Assembly: GCA_914767715.1 (NCBI GenBank)
Contig: OU612066.1
Coordinates: 12,593,001 to 12,653,000 of the forward strand
Direction: 5' to 3'
DNA length: 60,000 bases
From: Membranipora membranacea
Taxonomy: Eukaryota > Bryozoa > Gymnolaemata > Cheilostomatida > Membraniporidae
Part shown: in pieces, positions 48,223 to 60,000 of the stretch
How the letters are laid out: every line of letters starts with the position of its first letter
How positions within the stretch are numbered: the first letter of the stretch is position 1
Program-made: the position numbers and the translations under genes
Notes under the pieces: model-generated
Told to the model about the DNA's origin: nothing
The model's database searches: none
Seen by the model: the letters and a program-made list of their open reading frames with translations, nothing else

Positions 48223-51200
48223 TTATGTTGAATTTTTAGCTTTTTCGAGAAAACTCTTAAAATTTGTAGAATTTGTCTCTCCAGCTTGAATCATGTCCCT
48301 CATTGCTTGAGCTTCATACTGTGCCTCTACGTGCAAGCCTTCATAGTTTACTCTGTACCACCTGTAATGACAGATGAAAGCTGGGAGTATGTACGGCAGG
48401 AGGAATCAAAACAAGTATGCTTGATAGACAGCTAAGGAAGACAACTTTATTCAAGGGGATTCTCTTTAGCAATTTTATGCACCCAGTATAAATTTTTATT
48501 TCATGTTAACATCTCTGGAGAGAGGGTATTAAAATCAAACAAACAAACAACCAGCGATACTCCAGTACCCTGAAGGGCTGCGGCGATCACAATGACTACA
48601 GCTGGGAAATCCTAAGTGTTTCTTGTTACAAAGTTATAAGATGCGCACATGACTTACCAATCTGATTTATCTGGTTTGCTGAATGGAACTGGTTGGGGGC
48701 AAGCAAACTTTGTCCCATCTGTGAGTTTTGGTTCCATCAGTGGTACACTTGGATCTTTTTTATGCTTCTTCTCATTGAGATATCTTTCAGTAGCTTTATC
48801 ACAAAGCTCACACACATAACCTATAAAGATTGTTATCTGTATTCACGTCGCTGTGTTTTAGGGCTTTAATGAAAACAGATCATGGAATAAAGATTTGCAA
48901 TGATGGCAACTACTAAATATCAGGAGGATGAGCTGAAAATATTGAAGGGATTGAAGGCATTTCATCTTTAATAGCTCTTTTTTCTTATTATTTACATGGA
49001 ATTCTTAAAGCGCATTCACCTTTAGGCTAAGATGGATTCGATTTTATTGATTTTAATTCGGTTTCCATTAAATTCGATGGGTTTCATGTTTCCGAATTTC
49101 CCAAATCACTACCAACTTCGGGCTTGACCATTTGAGTTGAATAAAGTCATTAACTTATATCAAATCAAACCATACTGTCAACAAAGGGTCCATAACCCTT
49201 GTCGGTGTCGAGGAAAGGCCACTTTCTTCTGCTAATCTGATGTTTCAGCTCAGGATTGATAATTGTCTTTCTCTTTTTGAACTCCAAATATTTCTGAAAA
49301 TCAATAGCATTTAGAATCAATTCAACATGATGTCACTGTCACAAACCTTGAGAATATAATTAAGTTTTCCACGCTATTTGCCGACACGACATGATTACAG
49401 TTCATGAGGGTCCATGGTTTATACCAGACAGGAGGGGCTTTCAAGTTCACGCTTGCAAAACTCATCGAAATCTCCGTCCTCTGTCTTATGTCAGAGTAAT
49501 AATAACCGAAAATATATTGAGGTGATTTTTGTATACTATCCATTTGATCTATCCGTTCTTTATTCTGGTGGTAAAAGAAATATTCCTGAAATTTTTTTTA
49601 TGAGATTTCAGGATACATATTTCATACCTCATACTCCTCATCATTCTCATTGAGCTTGAGGAGAAACTCTGCAAGTTCTTTAGGAGACTCAAAATCGTCT
49701 GTCATGATGATGGAATGGTTATCAGGCATGAAGTCTCGGGCGAGTGGTGATCCTCTGTAGACAGCTATAGATCCAACATGGAGGGGACGGAACAGCTTCT
49801 CAGTCATGTAGTCATTGCAGAATCCTATTTTGGAAGAAACCAGAAGGTTATTAAACGTACCTGATCTAGCTGAAGTTTTGAGGTGGCTCACACCCCAGCC
49901 AACCAGAAATTTAGGCTAGCTCTCATCAGGGAGGGTGGGATCCCATCCTCCCTGCTCTCATAGCCTCATGAGGTAGATGGACATAAGAAGAGAAGATAAT
50001 TTGTACGATGTAGAAATAATTATTTCTCAGCACTGACACACCAAATCAGACGCCAACAAGATTTGACTTAATAAGTATGATAGAATGCCAAATGCTTTTA
50101 TTCTTTCCTATGTAATCAAAACTAATGATTCATGCCTCGATAGTGATGACATTAGCATGTCAAAAGTTTCTTTACAAGAAGTTTGTTTGGTTGGTTGGAG
50201 GAGGACCCCACCCTACCAACCAAACTTGTCAAGACAGCTATGGCAATATCAGAGACTTACTTACCATTTTCAAATGCTAAAATGAATTTGTACCTTCCCA
50301 TCACATCTTTGAACTTTGTATTGAACATGTTTAACGTTGACGCGCCCTTTTCTGCTTCTTCTAAGTCCTTATTATGTATGCATTTACCTGCGAAGAGAAG
50401 AAAGTATTATGATTAGTAAGTTATCACACACAAATCTGTCTACCTAAACTGGCTGCTTTTATTTGTTTTCCTGACATAGTATTATTTTTGGGAGGCTCAT
50501 TGGAGTTCCTTTGAACAAGATCAGTCGAGGTAGGTGCAGTAATTCCTCATTTTGACAACTTTCTATTGCGACCATTGTCCTTGTTAGGGGCTGTTCGTTG
50601 ATTTGGATATATAGTCTGCCAGGGCATCATCAAGCGATGGATCTCGTTGGAATCAATGGGTAACATCTAGAAAGTGTTGCATCTGGATTTTGACAAAATT
50701 CCACTGATTGTGGATCGCCCATTTCTCAGCATGAAAATTTCCTGAAATTTTCTGATATCAGTTATAAACGTATAGAAAGTTTCAATCCGAGATCGTAAAG
50801 ATTTCTTCGTTCGTTGATCACAAATTCTTCAGCATGGATGCTTCATGGTTTTGTTCATCAAGCCGAAATCAGTTATGCGTTATGCTCTAGGATTGTAGGG
50901 AACTTTCTCAGGGTAAGGATAGCTCTGTTTTTTTTTTCAAATGTCAAATACACAATATCACAAAACCACAAATCCAACAATGAAAATGGGGGTGTGAGGG
51001 ATTGGCATCATTCTGCAAAGAGGTATTACTGTACAGATAGACATGATATATGTTTATGACTTCACCTAACTGGATTAGTGGGGCTCTAATCACCATTTTG
51101 GACATTACTGCTACATTAACCTGTTAATAAATCAGATTAAAACCTATGACTATTCTTGACATGACTCTCAGATTAGCCATGGGTGTATCCAAGGTTATCT

Positions 51201-52418
51201 GGGTATTTGCATTATCCGTCACGAACTGATATGAAGAATCTCACCGAAAGAATCAACTTTGATAAAAAACTTCATCAACTCTTTGTCATAACGTTCCCTG
51301 TCGGAAGGCAACTCACAATTTGACCGCAAAATTTGCAAAGCCTGGCACTAACACTGTGGGACCTACAGTGGATATACTAACTACGAGGGTGGCGTTAGGG
51401 GTGCAAACCGCCACGCATGTCACCGTGCCGCAGACCATCACTTCAATTAGTTGATTTTGAACTCACCATAAGAATCGACCTTGATGTATTGCATGAGTTC
51501 CTGGACATAATGATCTCTGTCAGATGGCACTTCGCAATGTGACTGTACGTACACCACCGGAGCAAGGTTTTCAGTCTTCTGGTACATATTTTTGTCAGCA
51601 GTTGAAACAGGCTCTCTATTCATCATGAACTCTGCTCCAGGAAAGCTGAGCAATGAGAGCGGGAAATCAGCATCCCGTTGCATAGCAGCGGTGTAGTTAA
51701 ATAGACTCATCGTCACAGCTTGATTGATAACTGCATTGTTGAGTGGTGATTCCTCGTGCAACACAGACCACAGATGCCTTTCCTCCCTCGGGAGTGGTAA
51801 GTCCTCGGGATGAAAGTCTGTACCATAAAAGAAAAAAACATTTGTCTGAGGGTGGGTCAAATGCTTCCTCTGTTTTGTAACATAACATGTGCTTTTAGGG
51901 CATGACTCTAGTTTTTGGAATTCTTCTTTGTGGTGGTAAAGAAATGATGTCCACCAGACTATTATAGGGATATCATCTAGTACACCTTCTGATGTGTTTG
52001 TTTTTTCCTCAGTAAATGATTTGTTGTCTTGATTTTCAACATTATGTGTATCCGTATCAACTTGTGGCCTTGGTACCTCCGTAACTGATACTTTGTCTTC
52101 ATCTTTAACATTATCTGTATCTGTATCAACATGTGGCTGTGGAACCTCTGTAAACGATAGTGATATGATGTCTGGATCTTCAACATTATGTGTAGCTGTT
52201 TGAACTTGTGGCCCTGGTTCCTCAGTAAACCCCTCCAAACAGTTAGGGTCACCAGCAGTAGGATTCGTGTAGTCACATGTGGATGTTTTTCCTTCACCAG
52301 CTATATCTTCGACTATTACTGCTCCATACCATTTCAGATTTGTGATCACCAGTACAACTATGATAAGGCTGAGATAAAGAAAAAACTTTCTCCCTGTTAC
52401 GGAAGGTCCCAGTCTCAT
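48223..52418 (-). CDS. FUT10/FUT11-type alpha-fucosyltransferase, copy A
   Basis: This is a GT10 fucosyltransferase of the FUT10/FUT11 group, enzymes of the secretory pathway that use GDP-fucose. Human members are reported to act as protein O-fucosyltransferases. Six exons give 563 residues: 52418-51467, 50387-50265, 49824-49628, 49293-49176, 48820-48658 and 48361-48223. It has a type II membrane anchor at about residues 12-27 and then a long stem (about 40-145) with three degenerate repeats of about 27 residues ([15 protein letters not shown] and relatives). The catalytic part follows: [28 protein letters not shown], and the GDP-fucose-site region [18 protein letters not shown] (about 360-377). 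The Cys pair CELC lies near residue 500. It is a tandem paralogue of the gene at 54059-59188. A relic exon lies in intron 1. Confidence 0.94.
50172..50238. repeat. Small hairpin element, copy 2
   Basis: TTTACAAGAAGTTTGTTTGG pairs with CCAACCAAACTTGTCAAGAC, with a GGAGGA/CCCCACCC centre. It is related to 35951-36013. It lies 27 bp beyond the donor of exon 2 of copy A. Confidence 0.65.
51245..51325 (-). pseudogene. Relic of a fucosyltransferase exon-1 3' end
   Basis: The minus strand reads [20 protein letters not shown], then IKVDSFG and a GTGAG donor. This parallels the end of exon 1 in both copies ([20 protein letters not shown], then KVDSYG). The frame and donor are intact, but similarity stops upstream near 51325 and no acceptor is seen. 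It lies in intron 1 of copy A, about 140 bp downstream of the real exon-1 donor. It looks like the trace of a third copy or a partial duplication. Confidence 0.75.
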
Positions 52419-54058
52419 GATTACCTGTGTGATCAGATGTGACAGGTCTTCATGCTGAGACTGAAGAATTCTGCTCGGTGCAGCGAAGGGAGGAGTTTGG
52501 TTAATTTATGTAGCCTGAAATCTTGGCTGGCTTTCACCTATGGATCTATCTCTAGATACCCACAATACTACATTTTGTATCAATCTGAGTACAGAGATTA
52601 TAGATCATTAGGCTTAATCTAATTTATTACTCTAATAAATACTTAGATGACACGTAGTTCAAATAGCAATGGCTTTGCAATGCTTAAAATATGGGGACTT
52701 TTAATACTCCTGATATTTGGCTAAATGCATCAGCCTAAGAGAAATCAGACTCAATTTCTCAAAGCCTTCCATCAACTGGCCACAACCAGACCTTAATGGC
52801 GTTGAAAATGGCGATTGTAGTCGTTATCCCGAAAGCCATTAGGGCTGGCTGTGCAACTGACATCAACACAAAATGTGTTGCAGTTCTGCTTTAAGTGTTT
52901 AATTTTGAATTTATGTGGGCTCAAACTAAAGATTATCATATTCCATGTACTAATAGGCTTCACTAATAACCTAAATATCTAGTGCTGACATTTGTGGTTC
53001 TTTTTATCTTGATAGTAATAACAATGTATTTATAATCTTTGGTAATAATGCTGCTACATGAGCCAAATATAATCCAATGTAACTTCGTAACAGGTCTTAC
53101 TGAATGCTTTCTTGAAGCCAGGGTTTCAGGCTGCACACCTTAGTAATTTTTTTAATCTGAATTCCCCTTTCCATGCATGTGAATGGTAAAATATTGCACC
53201 ATTATGATAACCAGGAAATGGTGAAACTTCTTTGACTTAATACTGAGTTGATGAACACAGAGAGCGATTATAAGTAGCAAACATTTTGATTGCCCATCCA
53301 ATTCCACACGATACATACGGGAGTAATTTTAAATTTTATAGTTTGGTTGTCACCCTAGACTTACACACGGTAAGTCACCCTAGACTTACACACGGTAAGT
53401 CACCCTAGACTTACACGGTAAGTCACCCTAGACTTACACACGATAATTGTTGTTGCGAATTTATTCATCCAGAGCCCAACATGACACGCTCAGCTAGATC
53501 TATTAATTTGACGGGTTTCCGTAATTTTATTATTTCAACTATATACTTATATAAATATATAAAGAATGAACTGTAAAAATAGGATCGACTGAGAAAATTG
53601 ATTCAGTATGAAATTCAAATACAGATCTTTCCATCAGATCTTTTGCAAACTTTACTGCGAATGTTAAGAGAGGTTTCAAATGGCATTTAAATGAAAGCAC
53701 CATATCTCATTGCCTGTATTGACAAGCTCTGTCAGTAGGGTTGGGGTTTGTTCCCCCTCTACAAACAAAGCCCTTCAACACAGACCAGATATCTCAATGA
53801 TAGAAGGAAGGGCAAGTGACCCTGATCGAAATATTGATTTTGATTCAGATCAGTTGTTTTCTAAGCTACAATCATACACTGACAATAACAAGTTGCCAAA
53901 ATTACTCAATCAAATAGAGATTTCAACAACACATTCTCTTCTGCCATAGGCCGTGTAAAACATGGATAACATAAAATAAAATTGTTTATGATAAGACTAG
54001 ATCTTCTGGCACCCTGTTCTTGATTGTCGAGTTGAATGGTAAGCATTTCATGTGAAGG
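52419..54058. other. Spacer between the two fucosyltransferase genes
   Basis: This 1.64-kb region includes the promoter of copy A and the 3' flank of copy B. It holds the 25-bp tandem repeat at 53351-53447. Near 53725-53790 there is a weak hairpin (TAGGGTTGGGGTTTGTT, ACAAACAAAGCCC) of the kind at 35951. No gene is seen. Confidence 0.55.
53351..53447 (+). repeat. 25-bp tandem repeat, four units
   Basis: The unit CACCCTAGACTTACACACGG plus TAAGT is repeated about four times; the third unit lacks 2 bp and the last is diverged at its end. Each unit has ACTTAC and GTAAGT as an inverted pair 5 bp apart, so it offers a splice-donor consensus on both strands. Confidence 0.9.
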
Positions 54059-57000
54059 CTAATGCTTTCTCTTTTTCCCGTACTTCTTGAGATAAATATC
54101 GAAATTTTCAGAATTTGTCTCCCCTGCTAGAATCATATCTCTCATGGCTCGAGCTTTATCTAATCCTTCCCAATACTGCTCCTCATAGTCGTAAATAAAC
54201 CACCTGCATAATATACATGAAGGCAAGTGTCAATCACACATGACAGCTTGAACCTACATATTGTTGAAACAACCCATAATCAATGCTACACCACCAGCTT
54301 TTAGGCTGACATGTTCCACGTCTCATTTAACCATCATTTGCAAAAATTTCCACTAGCCATAGGGTGCCACAGCACTACTCCCCTACCCACCTCACACTTG
54401 GCCCTACCACTTATAACCCAAGTTGACGTCCTGTTGTACAACGATTACTAGAAAACCACGAACTATTATTTAAAATTTATTTAGCAATTTCTAAATTTTG
54501 ACAAACACCTATGACATTTCAACAACCTGGTTTTTGTTTGTTCTATGTTCTCTCTGTGATCTGTAGGCCATTTCACCATTGATTCAGTGATTGGATATTG
54601 AATTTGAGAAAACTTTGTGAATAGGAGGTAAGTTTTGATTAACATAGCCCCACCAAGAGAAAGTTATGCCATTAGCATTAGACACCATGATTTGATTTGA
54701 TTGCATATAGCCTTATCCTTACCAATCTAGCTGAGCTGGTTTACGGAATGGTTGAGGTTGCGGGCATGAAAACTTTCTACCATCTGTGATTTTTGGTTCC
54801 ATCAGAGGTACACTAGGATCTTTCTTGTGCTTCTTCTCATTTTCATATCTCTCTGTAGCTTTATCACACAAGTAGCATTCAAAATCTACAAATCAACGGA
54901 ATCATAAATGTATATAGTCTTTTCTTTGTTCCAATTCATAGGAAAATACTGCCAATAACAATAACATAAGAAAGTCTGTGCAGACAACTCCTCCTACAGG
55001 AAAAACAAGAAGGAACAACTGACAGTAGGGTGGGTGGCTGACAGCACTACTTGTAGACTCAGTAATAATAAACTATCAATGATTTCATTACGGCGATACT
55101 ACTAGCAAAGCTTATTCACTACTAAATTTGAATAAACTTTATAATCTCAAAATATTATTGTTCTAGCTCGGTTAATCGTACACTAACTGGTCAAGCGGCA
55201 GAAACGAAACATATTGACTTCTACTCGGCATTGAGAGAGAAAATCTGGAGGAAAATGGTTCAATTAACACATGGTAAAGCAATTATATAGTTTATACTAC
55301 TACCTACCTTCAAAGAAAGGCCCATAGTTATTATCATCGTTGGTAAATGGCCACATTCTTTTACTCAGGTGATGAATCAAATCAGGATTGGTAATCGTCT
55401 TCCTCTTCTTGAACTCCAAATATTTCTAAATTCAAATAAGTATATCATCGTCAAACAATTACATTTTTTGAAATTTGAAGAGAAAGTTGAATAACATACA
55501 TAGTTCGTCCTGTCTCCACAATTGGTTTTGATATCCCAGATTAGGCTACTCAACATAGCTAAATTATATTACAAGTCGGGTGACTAGCGTTATGAACAGA
55601 TTGTAATTCTGACTCTTTGTGCTGTTCTGTCAGGTAGCAAGAGTCATCATTTCTTGACTCCTCAGACTGGCTCCGAAACCAGGGAACGCCATCCTGAAAA
55701 GAACCTACATACCATAATACCTAACCTATAAGCCACCATACTTGTATAGGAAAGTTACTTTTAAAATGATGCATGTGGTCGCTGCTTATATCAAAGTAAT
55801 AACATTTAAGAACAGTAATATATCTATTTATTTATAGAGGCTTGGCTTGAAAGTATACAAATAACAAATAGTTGAAACATACATGAAATTAAGACTTAAG
55901 ATTATCAAAGCTGTTTTTCCAGCTAATGAGCTTCAAAACAAGCCCAAAATTGACCCTCTAGGACCACCAAAAGCTATGTTATGAGGCATTGAAGTCGACC
56001 GTTTCAATATTCGCTCGTAAAATCGGAAAGCCTGGGTGTGAGGTCACATCAGGGTTTTTGACCAATATTTGACATTTTTCGGATATGGAACTATTAAAGT
56101 GAAAGCAATTTTGTTCTACCTGAAAATCTGCGTTAATCTCTTTCAAATATTTGATTCGGATTGGTCTCTATGATGACATGACATTTTGAAGCTGGAGCAG
56201 TTCCTCTGATTATTTAAAGCTTTAATTCATGGATGCTTTAAAGATAACTTGTCAATTCTAAACTTGAATGGTGACTTAATATTGAGGTGCTACGGTAAAG
56301 GGGCCTGATAATACCTCATACTCCTCATCATTCTCATTGAGTTTGAGGAGAAAATCTGCAAGTTCTTTAGGTGACTCAAAATCGTCTGTCATGATGATGG
56401 AATGGTTATCAGGCATGAAGTCTCGAGCAAATGGCGACCCTCTGTAGACAGGTATAGATCCAACATGAAGAGGACGGAACAGCTTCTCAGTCATGTAGTC
56501 ATTGCAGAATCCTAATTTTAGAGAAATAATTGAAAATTAGGTTTATTGGTTCAAGGAAATGGTTGGTAACATAGTTGAGCAAAATTAAAATGGAAGCGAT
56601 TTAGAGACTACCAGAAGACCTGAGCAATATAAAGCCAGGCGGAGAATTTTGCCGTAGATATTTAATATTTATATGAAAAATTCATAGCATGTACGGGTGA
56701 AAAAACATTGCACAACTTCTGCAGAACTCCCTGTCTGACTATATATTGCTTTGGTCTTTTGTATATGGTGGAATTCTAAGTTCTAGATCTAGATCTAGAT
56801 GTAAACTGAGTTTTGTCATGGCCATATAGTAAGCAAGAGATAGAAAGTTGCATGGTTGAGCAATGCTATTGTATTCATAAACGCCATTAAACACCAGTGT
56901 ATCATCCACTGCACATATGTCAGTGTACACGTTCATCAATGTGTAACGCAGATAATGGCTCCGGTGTAGTGATAACTTAGCAAATAAGCTAAATACACGT

Positions 57001-59188
57001 CTTATTGATATGAACACTCTCCTAATAGCCACGTGTGTCAAGGACAAACCTGAACATGCTTGATTAAATTTACAAGCATGCGTTTCCTTGTAATAGAAGG
57101 AAGTGTCTAGCAGGGTTTAGATTTCTAACGGCAGTAATATCTTTTCATGCCGTAATAACAAGGAAAATCTGATACAGGCATATATCATGACAGCCAACTC
57201 AACTTGCTGGTACAGCAATTAATATAAAAGTTTAGTGTTGAAGTTCTTACCATTTTCAAATGACAAGATGAATTTGTATTTGGCTATCACATCCTTGAAT
57301 TGCGTATGGAACATATTCTCCACTGGATTTACCAGCTCCAGAGGGAGGTCCTTATTATGTACACATTTCCCTGTAATATAGAAGAAAGTGAAATTATAGA
57401 CTATAGAGCTTCAGTTTCCATCACAGTACACAAAATCACTGCGCTCAGAATTATAAATTCATGAAATAAAGTATGAGGATATAATATAATATAATATAAT
57501 AACGCACTTCTCAAAGTACACTTCATCCTTTATGCACCTGGAATCTTTGAGGTATTGGCTGACATTTGACAATGATGGAGTCTAATTTTATGCAGATTCT
57601 AAAATTCTTGAAATTTTCCTCAAAATATGATATATGGCGCTTGAGCAAATGTTGAGTCGCAATATTGCTCACCAATTGATGGACAGTTTTTGTGAAAACA
57701 AAATGCAAATATTTGAATGCATCTCTGACAACTTGGTGTTGGAACTCTGCAAAATCCTGGCACGGATATTTTGCTGGCTAATCTCTGCTGGCAGCAAGCA
57801 CCTGCTGAGCCGGAGATACAAGATGGGTGGCCTTTCAGCATCAACTGTTAGAAACCCCCCCCCCCCTTCTTCCCAAAACTCCTCAGGATCTAGGAATGAG
57901 TAAGATTAATAATTCTAACAACTCAATCTACTCAGTCCCTGCTAATCTTTGATTGAAATGTATCTCAATAATGTTATGCCTGTTGAGCATTCTGCGAGTT
58001 CGAACCTTCTACATTATTAGTAAATTTTGTATGTCTAAAATGAGTTTGGTTTTAAAAACGAGTAATGAAGTTGTCAGATAGTTACATGCAAGGGTGTTAT
58101 AGAGTAATTACTTATCAGCCATCGGTACTTATATCTAAAGATATGCAAAACTATAAGAGTGGCTTTGTAATCTTCCATAACTACAACAGAATTAGCCTTA
58201 TAATATAATAACCTGGTCATTGAAAACTGACTGCTGATACGTTTTTAATTTTTGTTTTTAATTTTTATTCCTTTCAATTATATTTATGAGATGTTGAGAT
58301 TTTGCCAAGCCTTGCACCGGCAGTGTCGGACCAACAGTAGATATACCAACCACCCAAAAAAGTTTAGGTGGTGCATTGACACCCGTCACATGGCCGCAGA
58401 TCAGCATAATAGTTTAGTTTAAACTCACCGTAAGAATCCACTTTGATGTATTGCATGAGTTCCTGGACGTAACGATCTCTGTCAGATGGCACTTCACAAT
58501 GTGACTGTACATACACTACCGGAGCAAAGTTATCAGTCTTCTGGTATAGATTTTTGTCGGCAGTTGAAACAGGCTTTCTATTTAGAATGAATTCAGATCC
58601 AGGATAACTTAGCGTCGAGATAGGGAAATCAGAATCGCGCTGCAATGTCGCAGTATAGTTGAATACATTCATTCCGACACCATGATCTATCACAAAGTTG
58701 TTGAGGGGTGATTCCTCATGAGCTATGGCCCACAAGTGTCTTTGCTCTCTTGGAAGAGGTAAGTCAGTAGGTTTGAACTCAGTCCCATAAAAATAGAATG
58801 CATTTGCCTGAGGGTGTTTTATGTATTCTCTTTGTTTAGTGACATAGCAGGTGCTTTTAGGACAGGATTTCTGTTCAAAATCTTTAATATGAGGATAAAG
58901 TCTCTCAGTCCACCACACTATAATTGGAATATCATCCAAATCACTAGGGAAAGTGAAATTCTTCATATAGTCACCATGGGACCCAGTCATGCCAAACTTC
59001 CATGTCCTCCCTTCACCAGCCTCAAATTCTGTTGAAGCTCCTCTGTATATCAGGAATGTGATGAAAAAGAATGTGATGAGTAGACTGGAGAGTAAAATAG
59101 CCATCTTGATGGTTCTCCTACAGTGCCCTGACTTGATTTTGTGCACCATCAGGCACAACATGCAGAGGCAATAATGCCCCTCCTCCAA
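54059..59188 (-). CDS. FUT10/FUT11-type alpha-fucosyltransferase, copy B
   Basis: This is a second GT10 fucosyltransferase with the same exon plan as copy A. Six exons give 500 residues: 59188-58429, 57370-57251, 56511-56315, 55425-55308, 54885-54723 and 54203-54059. A type II membrane anchor lies at about residues 30-48. Met29 (59104) would give the usual short cytoplasmic tail and could be the real start. The stem is short (about 25 residues), without the repeats of copy A. Conserved parts are [60 protein letters not shown] (about 295-312) and a Cys pair CYLC near residue 403. Exon 3 is nearly identical at DNA level to that of copy A. No lesion is seen. Confidence 0.94.
57478..57501 (+). 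repeat. (TATAA)n microsatellite
   Basis: Four to five units lie in intron 1 of copy B. Confidence 0.8.
57855..57866 (+). repeat. C12 homopolymer
   Basis: Twelve C lie in intron 1 of copy B. The exact length may be uncertain in sequencing. Confidence 0.8.
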
Positions 59189-59220
59189 ATTTCAACCATA
59201 CCGGATGTTATTGTTTTTCT

Positions 59221-59230
59221 ACGCATGCGC
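59221..59230. promoter_or_regulatory. NRF1-like site upstream of copy B
   Basis: ACGCATGCGC lies 33 bp upstream of the first Met and matches the palindromic NRF1 core, common near animal transcription starts. Function is inferred from motif and position. If it is a promoter element, transcription could start inside the first ORF, which would favour Met29. Confidence 0.4.
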
Positions 59231-60000
59231 TGAGTGATGTCGTGGCATTGGATGAGGTGGAAAAACTGACAATTTCTCTTCCAACAAGCACAACTGTGAT
59301 TTTTCTGTCACTATTTATGACAATTAGCTGTTAGCTATAGGCATAACACCTTGACAAAACAGCAAAGCCACTACATCTTCGCCTGTCATTGACAGAAAAA
59401 AAGTGAGTATACCACATCCATAGTTCAGTAAATGTTTTCTTGATTCATTCAATAAACCAAACAAACTTGTTAGAATTTTGCTTACTTACTACTCCAGCAA
59501 ATAGTAATTCTGTGAGGCAAACTTAATTCTATTTTGATGATGGTTGTGGTCATTGCATTCATCATACAAGCACAGTCCACCAATTTGCTACTATTCCTTC
59601 AAGTAATCACAACAGGCAGTTGATTTTGTAAGGGGAAGTTGGCTGACACTGTCACTGTGATTTGGTTGCAAGCCCTTTAAACTCTGCTTACGTGCCGCTA
59701 CTGTCACTACAGTAGCCTATGAGTAGCCAGGGCCCGCAAATCTGAATGTCTATGCCGTGACATTTGAGTCGCAGCCGGATGGGTTTGTGCCCCAGCAGAG
59801 TAAACTACCTTCTGGCCCTGAGGCTCTCTACAGTCTTACCCTCACCCGGTCCTGACAATCCTGTGGGTTTGGTGGGAGACCAATAATTTGGTAACAAAAG
59901 CCCCACGATAGGGTAACATAATCCAGCACAGCATACAAACTTGATCTAGCAAGCTTTAAGCCCATGGTTCTTACGGTAGCCATCTCTCAAAGTTGATATA
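59231..60000. other. Right-edge flank
   Basis: This is the upstream flank of copy B. I see no exon with supported splice sites, no RNA gene and no clear repeat in the last 770 bp. Confidence 0.5.

Noticed and set aside
50814-51059. 81-codon plus ORF, and a vague resemblance of the other strand to fucosyltransferase exon 1
   Set aside because: Similarity is too weak and is broken by stops in the relevant frame.
1-60000. CRISPR arrays, bacterial operons or an antiviral defence cluster
   Set aside because: Spliced animal genes run throughout; the only short tandem repeat with regular units (53351-53447) has no spacers.

Overview
This is an AT-rich, intron-bearing animal nuclear segment. Phase-consistent exons with GT/AG borders rebuild eight protein genes. 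All seven recognised ones are single-copy metazoan families or expansions of them: TTC12, RMND1, COMMD9, a quinone-oxidoreductase-like gene, SGSH, an LDL-receptor-related gene and two FUT10/FUT11-type fucosyltransferases. Introns are short (about 100 bp to 3.2 kb), there is about one gene per 7 kb, and introns and spacers are full of small fold-back elements. This suits a compact-genome marine invertebrate; a sponge is my guess from gene density and intron size, but no marker proves it.

Layout: TTC12 (minus, running off the left edge, with an intron-bearing tRNA-Tyr on the opposite strand) and RMND1 (minus) lie head to tail. COMMD9 (plus) is divergent from RMND1 across a 438-bp fold-back element, and its first intron holds a broken antisense non-LTR retrotransposon and a hairpin MITE. 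A QORL2-like oxidoreductase (minus) converges on COMMD9. SGSH (plus) is divergent from it and converges on an unidentified coiled-coil gene (minus), which has two phase-compatible 3' terminal exons, one coding a transmembrane anchor. A 6.4-kb repeat-rich spacer follows. Then come an LDLR-related gene (plus) with no visible membrane anchor, and two tandem fucosyltransferase genes (minus).

The genes do not form a pathway. TTC12 is a dynein-arm assembly factor, RMND1 serves mitochondrial translation, COMMD9 serves endosomal recycling, SGSH is lysosomal, and the fucosyltransferases are secretory-pathway enzymes.

The most striking non-genic content is a hairpin MITE family with three copies, each flanked by a perfect 7-bp target duplication. 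The copies show three structural states: short hairpin, hairpin with a unique centre, and full inverted dimer. One copy sits inside the 3' splice site of LDLR-related exon 2. Other notable items are a separate TIR element with 35-bp perfect ends and a 6-bp duplication, a perfect 36-bp-arm hairpin just inside an intron, and a frame-intact relic of a fucosyltransferase exon. Exon borders were derived by eye from splice sites, reading phase and family similarity. Residue-level family matches rest on recall, not on a database search.
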